NCBI RefSeq assembly: GCF_003315075.1
Contig: NZ_QNRJ01000009.1
Coordinates: 67,437 to 131,436 of the forward strand
Length of the DNA: 64,000 nt
Source: Rossellomorea aquimaris
GTDB taxonomy: Bacteria > Bacillota > Bacilli > Bacillales > Bacillaceae_B
Direction: 5' to 3'
In this document: positions 15,178-26,900 of the stretch, piece by piece
How the letters are laid out: each line of letters opens with the position of its first letter
Numbering within the stretch: the first letter of the stretch is position 1
Program-made: the position numbers and the translations under genes
Notes under the pieces: generated by a model
Databases searched by the model: none
Seen by the model: the letters and a program-made list of their open reading frames with translations, nothing else
Told to the model about the DNA's origin: nothing

Positions 15178-17044
15178 ACCCGTATTTCTCCTTGTACCGG
15201 CTGAGTGTGATCAGGGGCCAAATCGACCTGTAGCTATGGTAATGTATATAGAAGTTTCCTGGAAGACCGACTCCTGTGGGGTACGTGTTGGAAGAGTCAT
15301 CCTCTTCTCCGTTCATGAATTCGAGAAGCGCCATGATGCCCAGGTCAATAGCAGGGGTGGGTTTGTCTTCGATACAGATGAGAGATTCCAGTGCCCATGC
15401 TGTTTGTGAAGGGGTACTGAAAGAGAGAGGCATGTATTTCTTCTCCTGATCACTGTAACAGGATTCTCCCCAGCCACCGTCTTTGTGTTGAATGCTTTCC
15501 AGCCATGCTTTAGCTCTTTGGATATGTTTATCAGAAGAAGGTACTCCCGTTGCTTTCATCCCTGTGATGGCCGCCCACGTTCCATAGATATAGCAGACGC
15601 CCCAGCGCCCGTACCAGGATCCATCGTCCCTTTGCATCAGCTTCAGCCATTGAACCCCTCTTTTCACCTGTGGATGATCCTTGGTCATTCCTGCCCGGCT
15701 GCCCAGGAATTCCAATGTTCTTCCTGTTAGATCAGGGGTGGAAGGATCGATTGCCGCTGCCTCTGCCCCGTCCATTGGAAATGAAGTAAGGATATCTTTG
15801 GTTTTGTTTTTTTCAAAAGCCGGCCATCCCCCATCACGATTTTGCATCCCAAGTGTCCATTCGAGTCCCCGGTCCCACGATTGCCTCACAAGTGGATTCT
15901 CTGCAGCTGAGTACGTAATCGCCCTGAGCGCAGCCGTCGTATCATCCACATCAGGGTGAATGCTGTTGCTCTTTGAAAAGCCCCATCCCCCAGGCTTCAC
16001 AACGCTCTCCATCGCCCAATCTCCATACCTAAAATGTTGTTTCTTTAGAAGGTATTCCACCGCTTTCTCTATGGAGCGGTCTTGTGCATCCACCCTCGCC
16101 TCCTGAAGGGCATAGCCGATCAAGGCTGTGTCCCACACGGTTGAGGGAGAATTTTGAATATGAATGCCTTCCTTTGTTTCACACGCCATCTCTTTTAATT
16201 CACTCATTGCCTTTACGATTATAGGGTCACTCTTTTTGTATCCCAAAGCAAGCAGTGCATAAATCATATAAAACGTTGTACTGAAATAACTAAGATACGT
16301 CCCATCCGGTTCTATTCTTTGCAGCATATACTGCTGGGCGAATTGCCTGGCCTGTTGATGCAGATGAGACGGAATACTTATTAAGGACTGTAAGCCTTCG
16401 TTGATTTTCGAAAATAATTTCAACTCCCTTTCACTGTATCTTACTTCATGCGGTGCGCGGGACAGGTGCTGTATTTGTGGTGTGCTGTTTGATTTTAACG
16501 AGAACCGCTGATCTTTCAGCAGCAGCAGTGGTGCCAAATGAGCTCGCGCATAGCTGCTGAAATCCCAGAAATTCAAGGGGAATTGCTTCGGAATCATTAA
16601 AAACTCGATGGGTATCGGAAGCAAATGCCTCCAATCATATTGTCCATGAATGGCAAGCATACATTTCGTGATCGAATGCGCCTCGTGAAAGCCACCATTT
16701 TTCTCAATAAAACGTTTGGCTTTCTCCAGTCTCTCATCCTCCTTCTCCACCAATCCACTAAACAATAGGGCAAAGTAAGCATCAATTGTTGAAGACAGAT
16801 TTCCTTCCTTCTCATCCTCAAAAAGCTTCCATGTCCCTTCCCTTGTTTGCACTTTCCAAAGGCGTTTCACCAGCCGTCCCACAAGCTCTTCATCATCCAT
16901 CTCTAGGGAACGTAGAAGAATGATCATATACGCATCGGTCATCACGCTATTTTCAAAGCAGAAGGACCAGCTTCCGTCTGCATTCTGTTTATGCTGAAGA
17001 TCACTCACCATTTTATGAATCGTGTTCTCAATCTTCTTTCTCAT
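15176..17044 (-). CDS. sqhC: Squalene-hopene / sporulenol-type cyclase
   Basis: 622 residues, the normal length for Bacillus SqhC. The protonating motif DVDDTTA is at about residue 378. Several QW motifs are visible (QNADGSWSF, QNRDGGWPAF, QRDDGSWYGRW, QHKDGGWGES), along with PTGVGLPGNFYIHYH near the end. In B. subtilis the enzyme cyclises tetraprenyl-beta-curcumene to sporulenol in spores; squalene to hopene is the alternative. It is a peripheral membrane enzyme. GGAGG lies 8 bases before the ATG. The last codon is covered by repeat R1. No prenyl synthase gene is adjacent. Confidence 0.92.
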   Translation of the reverse strand: MRKKIENTIHKMVSDLQHKQNADGSWSFCFENSVMTDAYMIILLRSLEMDDEELVGRLVKRLWKVQTREGTWKLFEDEKEGNLSSTIDAYFALLFSGLVEKEDERLEKAKRFIEKNGGFHEAHSITKCMLAIHGQYDWRHLLPIPIEFLMIPKQFPLNFWDFSSYARAHLAPLLLLKDQRFSLKSNSTPQIQHLSRAPHEVRYSERELKLFSKINEGLQSLISIPSHLHQQARQFAQQYMLQRIEPDGTYLSYFSTTFYMIYALLALGYKKSDPIIVKAMSELKEMACETKEGIHIQNSPSTVWDTALIGYALQEARVDAQDRSIEKAVEYLLKKQHFRYGDWAMESVVKPGGWGFSKSNSIHPDVDDTTAALRAITYSAAENPLVRQSWDRGLEWTLGMQNRDGGWPAFEKNKTKDILTSFPMDGAEAAAIDPSTPDLTGRTLEFLGSRAGMTKDHPQVKRGVQWLKLMQRDDGSWYGRWGVCYIYGTWAAITGMKATGVPSSDKHIQRAKAWLESIQHKDGGWGESCYSDQEKKYMPLSFSTPSQTAWALESLICIEDKPTPAIDLGIMALLEFMNGEEDDSSNTYPTGVGLPGNFYIHYHSYRSIWPLITLSRYKEKYG

Positions 17045-17118
17045 ACATTTATCCTCCCGATATCTGCTCTGATGTAATGTATATGTAAAGAATGCGGGTA
17101 CTAGTAGTGAGATGCAAA

Positions 17119-17155
17119 GAAGAGCCTCCTCTCCGGTTGCGGAGGCAGGCTCTTC
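17119..17155 (-). terminator. Terminator of the DUF2161 gene
   Basis: GAAGAGCCT pairs with AGGCTCTTC around an inner CTCC/GGAG stem, directly beyond the stop at 17156. Confidence 0.65.
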
Positions 17156-17869
17156 CTATTGTTCTTCTATTTTCTTTGAGTAATAGCTTACAAGTTCGGG
17201 ATACTTCTCAAGCTCTTTTTTTCCTTGCTCCGTTATCTGGTAAACTCCCCTTTTCACCCGCTCAAACCACCGGTAATAATTCTTCTGAAGAATGGATGGA
17301 GTTTTCGCACCAGTGCCCAACTTAGCTAAGTTCCTCGGAGACATGGGCCCGTGTCTTTCCAGGTAACAGGCAATCTGAATGCAGTTTTCCTTGTAAGCCG
17401 TCATGATTTTCGTTTTATTGCTTCCGCCTACATTATAATCTGCACTGCGCCCTTCGATTTCTTTGACAAGAGCCGCACGTTTTCGTTTACTGTTCTTCAT
17501 ACTCATACTCCGGTCAAAGGCTTCCGGATGGATGACAAAATCAAGCTTCGGTGTTTTCGTTGTAAACGAAACGGTAATCAGACCGAGCTCTAATCTGCGG
17601 ACCAAGTGGCAGACATCATTCCATCGCTTTGACCGGGGACGCTTTGGTTTAGGGATCGCAATGTACACAAGATCTGTGAGTCTCTGCCGCTTTGTCGCTT
17701 GAATAAGAAGCTCGACATTCAATGACAGCTTCAATTCTACAATCACAAGTTCGTCTTCTTTAAAGGCAGTTACATCACAATCGTTCACTTCACCGTTCAC
17801 CTGGTAACCCTGTTTATGAAAATGTTTTTGGATCGGTTGATAAAGATCCATTTCTTTAAGTTTCTTCAT
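17156..17869 (-). CDS. DUF2161 family, PD-(D/E)XK-type nuclease-like protein
   Basis: 237 residues. The N-terminal half has a PD-(D/E)XK-like signature: VNDCDVTAFKEDELVIVELKLS (about 27-48), with Asp, then Glu-x-Lys. The C-terminal half (about 155-225) looks like a winged helix (ERHGPMSPRNLAKLGTGAKT, then YYRWFERVKRGVYQITEQGK). A cytoplasmic DNA-related enzyme is likely, but no partner methylase or helicase lies nearby to suggest restriction. It is a single-gene unit with a weak ribosome binding site and its own terminator. Confidence 0.75.
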   Translation of the reverse strand: MKKLKEMDLYQPIQKHFHKQGYQVNGEVNDCDVTAFKEDELVIVELKLSLNVELLIQATKRQRLTDLVYIAIPKPKRPRSKRWNDVCHLVRRLELGLITVSFTTKTPKLDFVIHPEAFDRSMSMKNSKRKRAALVKEIEGRSADYNVGGSNKTKIMTAYKENCIQIACYLERHGPMSPRNLAKLGTGAKTPSILQKNYYRWFERVKRGVYQITEQGKKELEKYPELVSYYSKKIEEQ

Positions 17870-17952
17870 GGTAAAAACCTTTCTGGGAAAGAATTCTATA
17901 GGGTAAAGTATAGACTATTCGAGAGATTTTTGCAGTTTGGGAGAAAAAGAGA

Positions 17953-17980
17953 CCCCAACTCATGGTGCGGGAGTTGGGGT
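17953..17980. repeat. Hairpin upstream of DUF2161 gene
   Basis: ACCCCAACTC and GAGTTGGGGT are perfectly complementary with an 8-nt loop. No long T-tract follows directly, so its role as terminator of the nagP transcript (minus strand) is uncertain. Confidence 0.5.
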
Positions 17981-18000
17981 GGAAGGCTCTTGTTTTCGTT

Positions 18001-18048
18001 TATCTGCCTTTTGAGAAATATATCTGCCACAATCATCTTTTATCTGCC
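18001..18048. repeat. TATCTGCC three times at exactly 20-bp spacing
   Basis: TATCTGCC begins at 18001, 18021 and 18041. The intervening 12 bases are unrelated to each other. The triplet lies just beyond the 3' end of the PTS gene and upstream of the DUF2161 gene (minus strand reading GGCAGATA). Confidence 0.75.
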
Positions 18049-18097
18049 ATTCTGCAGAATCCGACGCATTTTGCCAGCCTTTCACATGATACAATCC

Positions 18098-19546
18098 CTA
18101 CCCTCGAATCCTCTCAATCTCATCAGCCACAAACTGCACCGACGTACCGACGATCACTTGAATGCTATTTTCCCCAACCACATGAATACCCGGAACACCT
18201 GTCGCTTTGATTCGCGCCTGATCCACGGCATCCATGTCCTTCACTTCCACTCTCAATCTTGTTATACAGTTATCAACGGATGTTACATTTTCATCCCCGC
18301 CGAGTCCTGCATAGATTTCCGATGCCATCACAGCAAACTTATCGCTTTGAGTATGCACGGATGCACTCTCCACTACTGCATCATCGTTATCCTCTTCACG
18401 CCCCGGAGTCATAAGATTGAATTTCGCGATCATGAAACGGAACAAGAAATAGTAAAGAAGGGCAAATACAACACCTTGTATGAGCAGCATGTACGGAAGA
18501 TTCGCTAGCGGGAGCCTTGAGCTCAGGACAAAATCGACGAACCCTGCGCTGAAGCCGAACCCGGCCGTCCATTGAAAGAAGGAAGCAATGGCCAGGGATA
18601 ATCCTGTCAACACAGCATGTGCTACATAAAGGGCAGGTGCCACAAACATGAAGGCAAACTCCAGGGGCTCTGTCACTCCAGTGAAAAAGGAAGCAAAACC
18701 GGCTGCCAGCATAAGTGACGCCACCTGCTTCTTCTTACTTGGCTTTGCAGCATGATAGATGGCAAGCCCCGCTGCAGGAAGACCAAACATCATAACCGGG
18801 AAGAACCCAGCCTGATACATACCCGTCACACCTTTTTCACCCTTACCCGACCAGAAGTTCCCGATATCATTTATACCGGCAACGTCGAACCAGAACACGG
18901 AATTCAAGGCATGATGCAATCCAGTAGGAATTAATAATCGATTAAAGAATCCATATAAACCCGCACCCGTGAAGCTTAATCCACTTATTTCTTTCCCGAA
19001 TGAAACCAGAGCCGTGTAGATGACCGGCCAAATGAACAGCATCACGCCTGATACTACCAACATGGCAACCGCCGACATAATCGGAACCAATCGTTTTCCG
19101 CTAAAAAAGGCAAGGGCATCCGGAAGCTTCACGTGACTGAATCGATTGTACATACTCGCGGCCACTATCCCTGACAGTATCCCGACAAACTGATTCCCGA
19201 TTTTCTCAAATGCCGGATTGACCGCCGCGGCATCGACTCCTTGAAGCAGAGCCACTGAATCCGTTGAAAGGAGTGTCGTAATCACGAGATAAGCGACCAA
19301 TCCGCTCAGTGCTGCAGAACCATCCTTCGTTTTGGCCATGCCCAGTGCTACACCGACTGCAAATAGAATCGACATATTATCAATGATCGAAGCGCCCGCC
19401 TTAATTAAGAAAGCGGCAATCGGACTATCCGCGCCCCAGCCAGTCGGATCGATCCAATACCCAATCCCCATCAGAATCGCAGCAGCCGGCAAAACGGCAA
19501 CCGGCAGCATCAACGAACGACCAATACGCTGAAGATATTTCATCAT
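18098..19546 (-). CDS. nagP: PTS EIICB component, N-acetylglucosamine type
   Basis: 482 residues. The EIIC membrane domain spans about 1-370, with MLPVAVLPAAAILMGIGYW near the start, LIPTGLHHALNSVFWFD, and the substrate-site motif GVTEPLEFAFMF. A linker follows, then an EIIB domain (about 405-482) with the phospho-accepting Cys in SVDNCITRLRVEV. There is no EIIA domain, so a separate EIIA (such as that of the glucose system) must donate phosphate. Similarity is closest to NagP/NagE; glucose or another amino sugar cannot be excluded. Two ATGs are possible, three bases apart. Confidence 0.85.
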   Translation of the reverse strand: MMKYLQRIGRSLMLPVAVLPAAAILMGIGYWIDPTGWGADSPIAAFLIKAGASIIDNMSILFAVGVALGMAKTKDGSAALSGLVAYLVITTLLSTDSVALLQGVDAAAVNPAFEKIGNQFVGILSGIVAASMYNRFSHVKLPDALAFFSGKRLVPIMSAVAMLVVSGVMLFIWPVIYTALVSFGKEISGLSFTGAGLYGFFNRLLIPTGLHHALNSVFWFDVAGINDIGNFWSGKGEKGVTGMYQAGFFPVMMFGLPAAGLAIYHAAKPSKKKQVASLMLAAGFASFFTGVTEPLEFAFMFVAPALYVAHAVLTGLSLAIASFFQWTAGFGFSAGFVDFVLSSRLPLANLPYMLLIQGVVFALLYYFLFRFMIAKFNLMTPGREEDNDDAVVESASVHTQSDKFAVMASEIYAGLGGDENVTSVDNCITRLRVEVKDMDAVDQARIKATGVPGIHVVGENSIQVIVGTSVQFVADEIERIRG

Positions 19547-19589
19547 TTTGTTTTCCCCCTATCAGTCCATTTTTCACTTCAAGATGCTT

Positions 19590-19680
19590 TGTCCAGAAAA
19601 TAGGACAGAACCTCTCCCATAAAAAATATTCCGGCTCCAACCTGTTTAGAAGTGAATGTGGAGGAATATTCAGCTCCAAA
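19590..19680 (-). promoter_or_regulatory. Candidate operator elements upstream of nagP
   Basis: The leader has an inverted repeat TGTCC-N8-GGACA at 19590-19607. It also has two direct copies of a 15-16 bp motif, AATATTCCGGCTCCAA at 19625 and AATATTCAGCTCCAA at 19665, one indel apart. Either could be a regulator site. I do not see a clear NagR consensus. Confidence 0.35.
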
Positions 19681-19745
19681 CAACCATCCCTACCGTAATT
19701 CACTACATACAATCAAAAAACAAAGAAAAACCCCCGTCACGCTTT

Positions 19746-19839
19746 GAGGGACGGACCTTGGCGTTCGATTGAAGAACTAGACTAGTGTAGTTATGAGGAT
19801 TGGAAGTGGTGGATGGGTCGTGAGCGAGGTCCGTCCCTC
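19746..19839. repeat. Gene-end inverted repeat R2 (long form)
   Basis: Arms GAGGGACGGACCT (19746-19758) and AGGTCCGTCCCTC (19827-19839) flank a 68-bp centre. On the minus strand the left arm also pairs with a neighbouring ACGGGGG before a T-tract, so it may help to form a terminator. Confidence 0.85.
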
Positions 19840-19852
19840 TTTAAACACGCAA

Positions 19853-19894
19853 AAAAACCCGTCAGGCATCAAGCCCGACGGAGGTCCGTCCCTC
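19853..19894 (-). terminator. gltD terminator fused to a single repeat arm
   Basis: On the minus strand CCGTCGGGC pairs with GCCTGACGG and is followed by GTTTTTTT. A solitary repeat arm, GAGGTCCGTCCCTC (19881-19894), lies between this stem and the gltD stop at 19897. Confidence 0.8.
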
Positions 19895-19896
19895 TA

Positions 19897-21384
<1,488 letters not shown>

Positions 21385-21401
21385 AATATCCCCCTCCCTC
21401 T

Positions 21402-24400
21402 TTATTTCGCTGGTTCTAACACTTTTTTCTCTTCTTTTGTACCTTCTTCAAATGCTGCCATTTCAGCATCGAATTTCTCTAATCCACTATTCTCAAGCTC
21501 ACTGATCCGTTCTCTCATCTTGAGGTACGATTTCGGAATCACGCGTACAAATTTTGACACGTAGGAATCCCAATTCGCTAATATTTTCTTCCCATTGTTG
21601 CTGGATGTATAATGAACGTATTTCTCGATCATGTCGTATACATCTTTCATTTCTTCCGGGTCAAATAATGGTTGAACGAGGACAAGCTCCTGGTTACATC
21701 TCGATCTGAAGTTTTCATCCTCATCCAGTACATAGGCGACTCCACCTGACATACCTGCGGCAAAGTTTCGGCCTGTAAGTCCGAGTACAACCACTTTTCC
21801 ACCTGTCATATATTCACATCCGTGATCCCCGACGCTTTCAACAACTACCTGCGCTCCACTGTTACGGACACAGAAGCGCTCGCCGGCCACTCCATAAATA
21901 TATGCTTCTCCACCAGACGCCCCGTAGAAGGAAACGTTACCGATGATCGTGTTTCGTTCTGGGATGAACGTAGCGGTTGGATCAGGATGAACGATGATTC
22001 TCCCGCCTGATAAACCTTTTCCTACGAAGTCATTGGAATCTCCCACAAGTCTCAGCGTCAGACCCTTTGGAATAAAGGCACCGAAGCTTTGTCCTGCTGA
22101 TCCTTTAAACGTCAAGCGAATGGTATCTTCCGGTAGGCCTTCTGCCCCGTAACGTTTTGTAATTTCGCTTCCAAGCATCGTGCCGGTTACACGGTGAATG
22201 TTTCGAATCGCTGTCGTCCATTCTACAGGTTCTCCCGTTTCAATCGCTTGGCGGCAGCGAGGGATCAGCTCTTGATAATCGAGTGTCTTCTCAAGTTCGT
22301 GATCCTGTTTTCTTGTCGCATAGCGGCCCACCTTTTCAGGCACATCCGGCTGATGCAGAAGAGCAGAGAGGTCGATCCCTTTCCCTTTCCAATGATCAAT
22401 GGCTTCGTTTGCTTCAAGGATATCGGTTCTGCCAATCATTTCATTGATCGTTCTGAAACCAAGTTGAGCCATTAGCTCTCTTGTTTCCTGGGCAACAAAT
22501 CGCATGAAGTTCGCTACATGTTCAGGGTCACCTGTATATTTTTTACGTAATTCAGGGTCTTGTGTCGCAATACCGACTGGACATGTATTTAAATGACAAA
22601 CACGCATCATGACGCATCCAAGAACAACGAGCGGCGCAGTCGAGAATCCATACTCTTCTGCTCCTAGAAGCGATGCAACCACAACATCCCGGCCCGTCAT
22701 CATTTTCCCATCAGTCTCGACGACAATCCGGTCACGAAGACGATTCAGCAACAGGGTCTGATGAGCTTCGGCAAGACCGATTTCCCACGGCAATCCTGTA
22801 TGTTTCAGACTCGTTCTCGGTGCTGCACCCGTTCCTCCGTCATATCCACTGATTAACACAACATCCGCCCGGCCTTTTGCCACACCTGCAGCGATCGTCC
22901 CAACACCGACAGCTGATACCAGCTTCACGCTGATGCGGGCCTGCGGGTTTGCATTCTTCAGGTTATAAATCAGCTCGGCAAGGTCTTCAATCGAATAGAT
23001 ATCATGATGAGGCGGTGGTGAAATCAATTCCACTCCAGGAGTAGATCCCCGCACTTCAGCAACCCAAGGATAAACTTTTTTGCCAGGGAGATGTCCACCT
23101 TCACCAGGTTTCGCTCCTTGTGCCACTTTGATTTGAATTTCGTCCGCATTTACCAGGTAATGGCTTGTTACACCGAATCGTCCGGACGCTACTTGTTTGA
23201 TCGAGCTGCGTCTTGAATCCCCATTTTCATCCGGGGTGAAGCGGCTTGGATGTTCCCCACCTTCCCCTGAGTTGCTCCGTCCGCCAATTTTATTCATGGC
23301 AATCGCTAAAGCTTCATGGGCTTCCTGACTGATGGATCCGAATGACATGGCACCAGTCTTGAATCGGCGGCAGATTTCTTCCACTGATTCAACCTCTTCA
23401 ATCGGGATAGGCTTCGTTTCTTTAAACGAAAGAAGTCCGCGAAGAGATTGCAGATTCTGCTTTTCGTCTGTAAGCATGTTGGAATATTTCTTGAATAACT
23501 CATAATTATCCGTACGGCATGCATGTTGAAGAGTGTGAATCGTACTTGGATTGTACGCATGATCTTCTCCATTTTTCCGGTATTGGAATTCATCTCCGGA
23601 ATCCAATGTTTGTTGATTGTCTTTTCGCTCATTGAACGCTTTTCGGTGCCTTAAGAGCACTTCTTTTTCGATGATATCCATCCCTATCCCGCCGAGTCTC
23701 GACGCTGTACGGGTGAAATATTTATCAATCACTTCTTTATGAATGCCTACCGCTTCAAAAATCTGGGCTCCACGGTAGCTTTGAATCGTAGAGATCCCCA
23801 TTTTAGATAAAACCTTGATGACACCGTCTGTCCCTGATTTCACAAAGCTTTGCACCGCTTGTTCGTAAGTGGTATCCTGCAGCTCGCCCTTATCGATCAG
23901 ATCGCGCAGTGTTTCATAGGCTAAATACGGATTGATTGCTTCTGCACCATAGCCAAGCAGGGTTGCGAAATGGTGAACCTCTCTTGGTTCCCCTGATTCT
24001 AAAAGGATGCTGACAGTCGTACGCGTTCCCTGGCGAATCAAGTGATGATGCAGCCCTGAAACGGCAAGGAGTGCTGGAATGGCTGCCTTATCCTTCACAA
24101 CTCCACGGTCAGATAAAATCAGGAGTGTCGCACCGTCTTCAACGGCCCGGTCAGCTTTTTCATACAAAACATCCAGCGTGCTTTCAAGCTGATCTTCTTC
24201 ATCGGTTACATCAAATAAAATGGATAAAGTAACGGCTTTAAAGCCCTTTTCGTTTTGATGACGAAGCTTTTCAAGCTCTTCTCCGGTTATAATCGGTGAC
24301 TTTAAATGGATATGCCTGCAGCTTTCAGGACCCGGGTCAACCAGGTTTCCTTCTGCTCCAATCGTTGTTCCTACAGATGTAATGATCTGTTCTCGGATCG

Positions 24401-26000
24401 CATCGATCGGTGGGTTTGTTACTTGGGCAAAAAGCTGTTTGAAGTAGTTATAAAGAAGCTGTGGCTTTTTCGATAACACGGCCAGAGGTGAATCATATCC
24501 CATGGAACCAACGGGATCTTTGCCGTCCGTCACCATTGGCTTGATGATTTTGTTCAACTCCTCATTTGTGTAGCCAAAAGCCTGTTGCTGCAAACGTACT
24601 TCTTCTGAATTCAGTTGAACCGGTCCATGCGTCGTTTCAGGTAGATCTTCAAGTTCAAATTTATTATTATCCAGCCAATGTCTGTACGGTTGCTCGGAAG
24701 CAACGCGCAGCTTGATTTCTTCATCAGGAATGATTCTTCCTTTTTCGAGATCTACAAGCAGCATTTTCCCTGGCTGTAATCGATCTTTATACACAATATC
24801 ATCAGCAAAAATATCCAGGGCCCCTACTTCAGAACCAAGAACGATCATGCCGCCCTTTGTCACATAGTAACGTGCCGGGCGTAGTCCATTTCGGTCCAGA
24901 CAGGCTCCAATCTGTTTTCCATCCGTAAACACAAGGGCTGCCGGTCCATCCCAAGGCTCCATCAAACAGCTATGATATTCGTAGAAGTCCTTTTTCTTCG
25001 GGTGGATCGTGTCATCGTTTTCCCAAGGCTCCGGTACCATCATCATGGCGGTGTGGGCAAGAGATCTTCCAGATAAATGAAGGAATTCAAAGCAGTTATC
25101 AAACATAGAGGAATCACTGCCTGTCTCATCAATAACAGGAAGGATTTTTTCCAGATCTTCTTCTTTGAATGCACTTGATTGGCACAGCTTCTCACGTGCG
25201 CGCATCCAGTTCACATTACCTCTTAATGTATTGAATTCTCCATTATGAATCGTATATCGGTTTGGATGAGATCTCTGCCAGCTTGGGAAAGTGTTTGTAC
25301 TAAATCGGGAATGTACAAGGGCTAAAGCTGATCGGAACTCAGGGTGGTTGAGGTCAATATAAAAAGAATCGAGCTGTTCCGGGATGAGCATCCCTTTGTA
25401 AACGATGGTCGTGGACGACAAACTACAAAGATAGACATCTTCTTGTCCCTCAACAGTTGCCACTTCTTTTTCGATTCGTTTCCGGATCACGTATAACTTG
25501 CGTTCGAAATCCATCCGGGACTGTATATCATCCGATACGCCGATGAATACCTGACGGATGAACGGCTTCGACTTGGAAGCCACTTTTCCGACAAAGGAAT
25601 CATTGAGGGGAACAGGTCTCCAGCCAAGAGTCTTCTGACCTTCTTCTTCAATGATGCGTTCGAAGATTTCTTTGCTCTTCATGCGCTTCTCATAATTTTC
25701 AGGAAGGAACACCATTCCGATTCCATATTCACCTTTTCTCGGAAGGATGATGTCTTCTTTCTCACATTGCTTTTTGAAGAAATGATGAGGGATTTGAGTG
25801 AGGATACCTGCACCGTCACCAGTACTTGTATCTGCTGATTGTCCTCCGCGGTGCTCTAAGTTACATAGAATATTAATGGCATTTTGAACGATGCTGTGAC
25901 TCTTCGTCCCATCAATATTTGCAATCATTCCAATTCCACATGCTTCATGTTCTTGCGCAGGATCATACATGCCTTGCGCTACAGGAAGATTCGTTTTCAT
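21402..26000 (-). CDS. gltA: Glutamate synthase, large (alpha) subunit
   Basis: 1532 residues, typical of the NADPH enzyme (gltA in B. subtilis naming, gltB elsewhere). The glutaminase domain begins after a short propeptide with the nucleophile Cys21 in [10 protein letters not shown]. The central and FMN-binding synthase domains follow ([38 protein letters not shown]), with an Fe-S cluster at [15 protein letters not shown] (about residues 1120-1135). The C-terminal beta-helix ([22 protein letters not shown]) is complete. No gltC-like LysR gene is adjacent, unlike in B. subtilis. Confidence 0.96.
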   Translation of the reverse strand: MKTNLPVAQGMYDPAQEHEACGIGMIANIDGTKSHSIVQNAINILCNLEHRGGQSADTSTGDGAGILTQIPHHFFKKQCEKEDIILPRKGEYGIGMVFLPENYEKRMKSKEIFERIIEEEGQKTLGWRPVPLNDSFVGKVASKSKPFIRQVFIGVSDDIQSRMDFERKLYVIRKRIEKEVATVEGQEDVYLCSLSSTTIVYKGMLIPEQLDSFYIDLNHPEFRSALALVHSRFSTNTFPSWQRSHPNRYTIHNGEFNTLRGNVNWMRAREKLCQSSAFKEEDLEKILPVIDETGSDSSMFDNCFEFLHLSGRSLAHTAMMMVPEPWENDDTIHPKKKDFYEYHSCLMEPWDGPAALVFTDGKQIGACLDRNGLRPARYYVTKGGMIVLGSEVGALDIFADDIVYKDRLQPGKMLLVDLEKGRIIPDEEIKLRVASEQPYRHWLDNNKFELEDLPETTHGPVQLNSEEVRLQQQAFGYTNEELNKIIKPMVTDGKDPVGSMGYDSPLAVLSKKPQLLYNYFKQLFAQVTNPPIDAIREQIITSVGTTIGAEGNLVDPGPESCRHIHLKSPIITGEELEKLRHQNEKGFKAVTLSILFDVTDEEDQLESTLDVLYEKADRAVEDGATLLILSDRGVVKDKAAIPALLAVSGLHHHLIRQGTRTTVSILLESGEPREVHHFATLLGYGAEAINPYLAYETLRDLIDKGELQDTTYEQAVQSFVKSGTDGVIKVLSKMGISTIQSYRGAQIFEAVGIHKEVIDKYFTRTASRLGGIGMDIIEKEVLLRHRKAFNERKDNQQTLDSGDEFQYRKNGEDHAYNPSTIHTLQHACRTDNYELFKKYSNMLTDEKQNLQSLRGLLSFKETKPIPIEEVESVEEICRRFKTGAMSFGSISQEAHEALAIAMNKIGGRSNSGEGGEHPSRFTPDENGDSRRSSIKQVASGRFGVTSHYLVNADEIQIKVAQGAKPGEGGHLPGKKVYPWVAEVRGSTPGVELISPPPHHDIYSIEDLAELIYNLKNANPQARISVKLVSAVGVGTIAAGVAKGRADVVLISGYDGGTGAAPRTSLKHTGLPWEIGLAEAHQTLLLNRLRDRIVVETDGKMMTGRDVVVASLLGAEEYGFSTAPLVVLGCVMMRVCHLNTCPVGIATQDPELRKKYTGDPEHVANFMRFVAQETRELMAQLGFRTINEMIGRTDILEANEAIDHWKGKGIDLSALLHQPDVPEKVGRYATRKQDHELEKTLDYQELIPRCRQAIETGEPVEWTTAIRNIHRVTGTMLGSEITKRYGAEGLPEDTIRLTFKGSAGQSFGAFIPKGLTLRLVGDSNDFVGKGLSGGRIIVHPDPTATFIPERNTIIGNVSFYGASGGEAYIYGVAGERFCVRNSGAQVVVESVGDHGCEYMTGGKVVVLGLTGRNFAAGMSGGVAYVLDEDENFRSRCNQELVLVQPLFDPEEMKDVYDMIEKYVHYTSSNNGKKILANWDSYVSKFVRVIPKSYLKMRERISELENSGLEKFDAEMAAFEEGTKEEKKVLEPAK

Positions 26001-26038
26001 CCAATGTCCTCCTCTACTAAACTTGTATATTGTTTGAA

Positions 26039-26056
26039 TAATTAACCGGTTAATTA
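26039..26056. promoter_or_regulatory. 18-bp perfect palindrome in the gltAD leader
   Basis: TAATTAACCGGTTAATTA is a perfect palindrome 38 bp before the gltA start. It lies just downstream of a possible -10 (TATACT, near 26078 on the minus strand), a position suited to a repressor. The protein that binds it is not known. Confidence 0.5.
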
Positions 26057-26390
26057 AATTTTCTTAATTTTCGTTAGTATATCATGAAATTTAGAAAAAA
26101 CGAAAAATTAAGTTAACGGAAAAAATGTGGTTTTTCCAAATATATATGTAATGGACTGATCGAACGTTGATATATAAATGTTTATTTTCACTCAATATTC
26201 AGAATCTTTTAAAGCTTGATGCAATCATAAAGAAATCGCTTACAAAAAACCGCTCACTGGAACATTTTTCACCAAATTCCAACATGAATTTTCATGCAGA
26301 ATTTTAATTAAAAAAATTTTTTCATACCCTGAAATTCAGCTGCTGAAACCTTTCTTCTTTTCCCTCCGATATGAAAATTCAAACCAAAAG
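26057..26390. other. AT-rich intergenic region with one isolated 13-bp palindrome
   Basis: This stretch between gltA and an SRPBCC gene has no coding potential I can support. It holds the gltA promoter region and, at 26335-26347, TTCAGCTGCTGAA, a perfect single copy of the palindrome that forms 25-bp arrays elsewhere. Positions 25 and 50 bp away do not match. Confidence 0.6.
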
Positions 26391-26433
26391 AAGAGGGACG
26401 GACCTCCGCGTTTCGTGGAGGTCCGTCCCTCTT
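26391..26433. repeat. Gene-end inverted repeat R3
   Basis: AGAGGGACGGACCTCC and GGAGGTCCGTCCCTCT form a perfect 17-bp-class hairpin with a 9-nt centre, 5 bp beyond the stop of the SRPBCC gene. T-rich sequence follows on the plus strand. Confidence 0.9.
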
Positions 26434-26438
26434 CTTCT

Positions 26439-26900
26439 CTACTTATTCGCTTCTTTCAATGCTTCCATTTCCACAAGGTCCATGAAATCGGTGACGACTT
26501 TGTTGTTGTTTTTTTCTCCGCCCAGTTTTATTAAGACTTTCCCCAGGAAGTTCACTCCTCTGTTTTCCCCTTTATAGATGAATCTGGTTTCGCCGTCGTC
26601 TATTTTGTGAAGGGTGAATTCCGCTTCGATTTCAAAGGCTTTGGCAAGTGTGAAGCCAATTTTATTGTGCTTTCTCTCAGGGGTGTTCTCATACTCGAGG
26701 TCTTCTACAATATACGTCTCGATTCTTTTCCCCTCTTTGTATTTCTGTTGGTAGGTGGACCCTACCACGCCTTCCTTTTGCTCGAGTACCTTGTTTTCAA
26801 CCACGTTCGGCATAATTCGTTGAATGTTCTCAATCTCAAACAAATGCCAAATTGTTTCAATATTGACTGGAATGATCCGTTCTTCATGCCATTTAATCAT
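26439..26900 (-). CDS. SRPBCC (START-like) family protein
   Basis: 153 residues of a START/Bet v1-like fold: the opening IKWHEERIIPVNIETIWHLFEI and the terminal helix (VVTDFMDLVEMEALKE) are typical. Such proteins bind small hydrophobic ligands or act as polyketide-cyclase-like enzymes; the ligand is unknown. The start overlaps the end of the MerR-family gene by 8 bp, so the two are co-translated and this is a likely target or partner of that regulator. Repeat R3 lies immediately downstream. Confidence 0.75.
   Translation of the reverse strand: MIKWHEERIIPVNIETIWHLFEIENIQRIMPNVVENKVLEQKEGVVGSTYQQKYKEGKRIETYIVEDLEYENTPERKHNKIGFTLAKAFEIEAEFTLHKIDDGETRFIYKGENRGVNFLGKVLIKLGGEKNNNKVVTDFMDLVEMEALKEANK

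Noticed and set aside
14804..15409. 201-codon plus-strand frame over the DUF3445 gene and sqhC end
   Set aside because: Antisense to two conserved genes and passing through a repeat; not a real gene.
17816..18508. 230-codon plus-strand frame covering the end of nagP
   Set aside because: It runs across a gene boundary, through terminator-like hairpins and opposite the conserved EIIB domain; codon use and composition are not protein-like.
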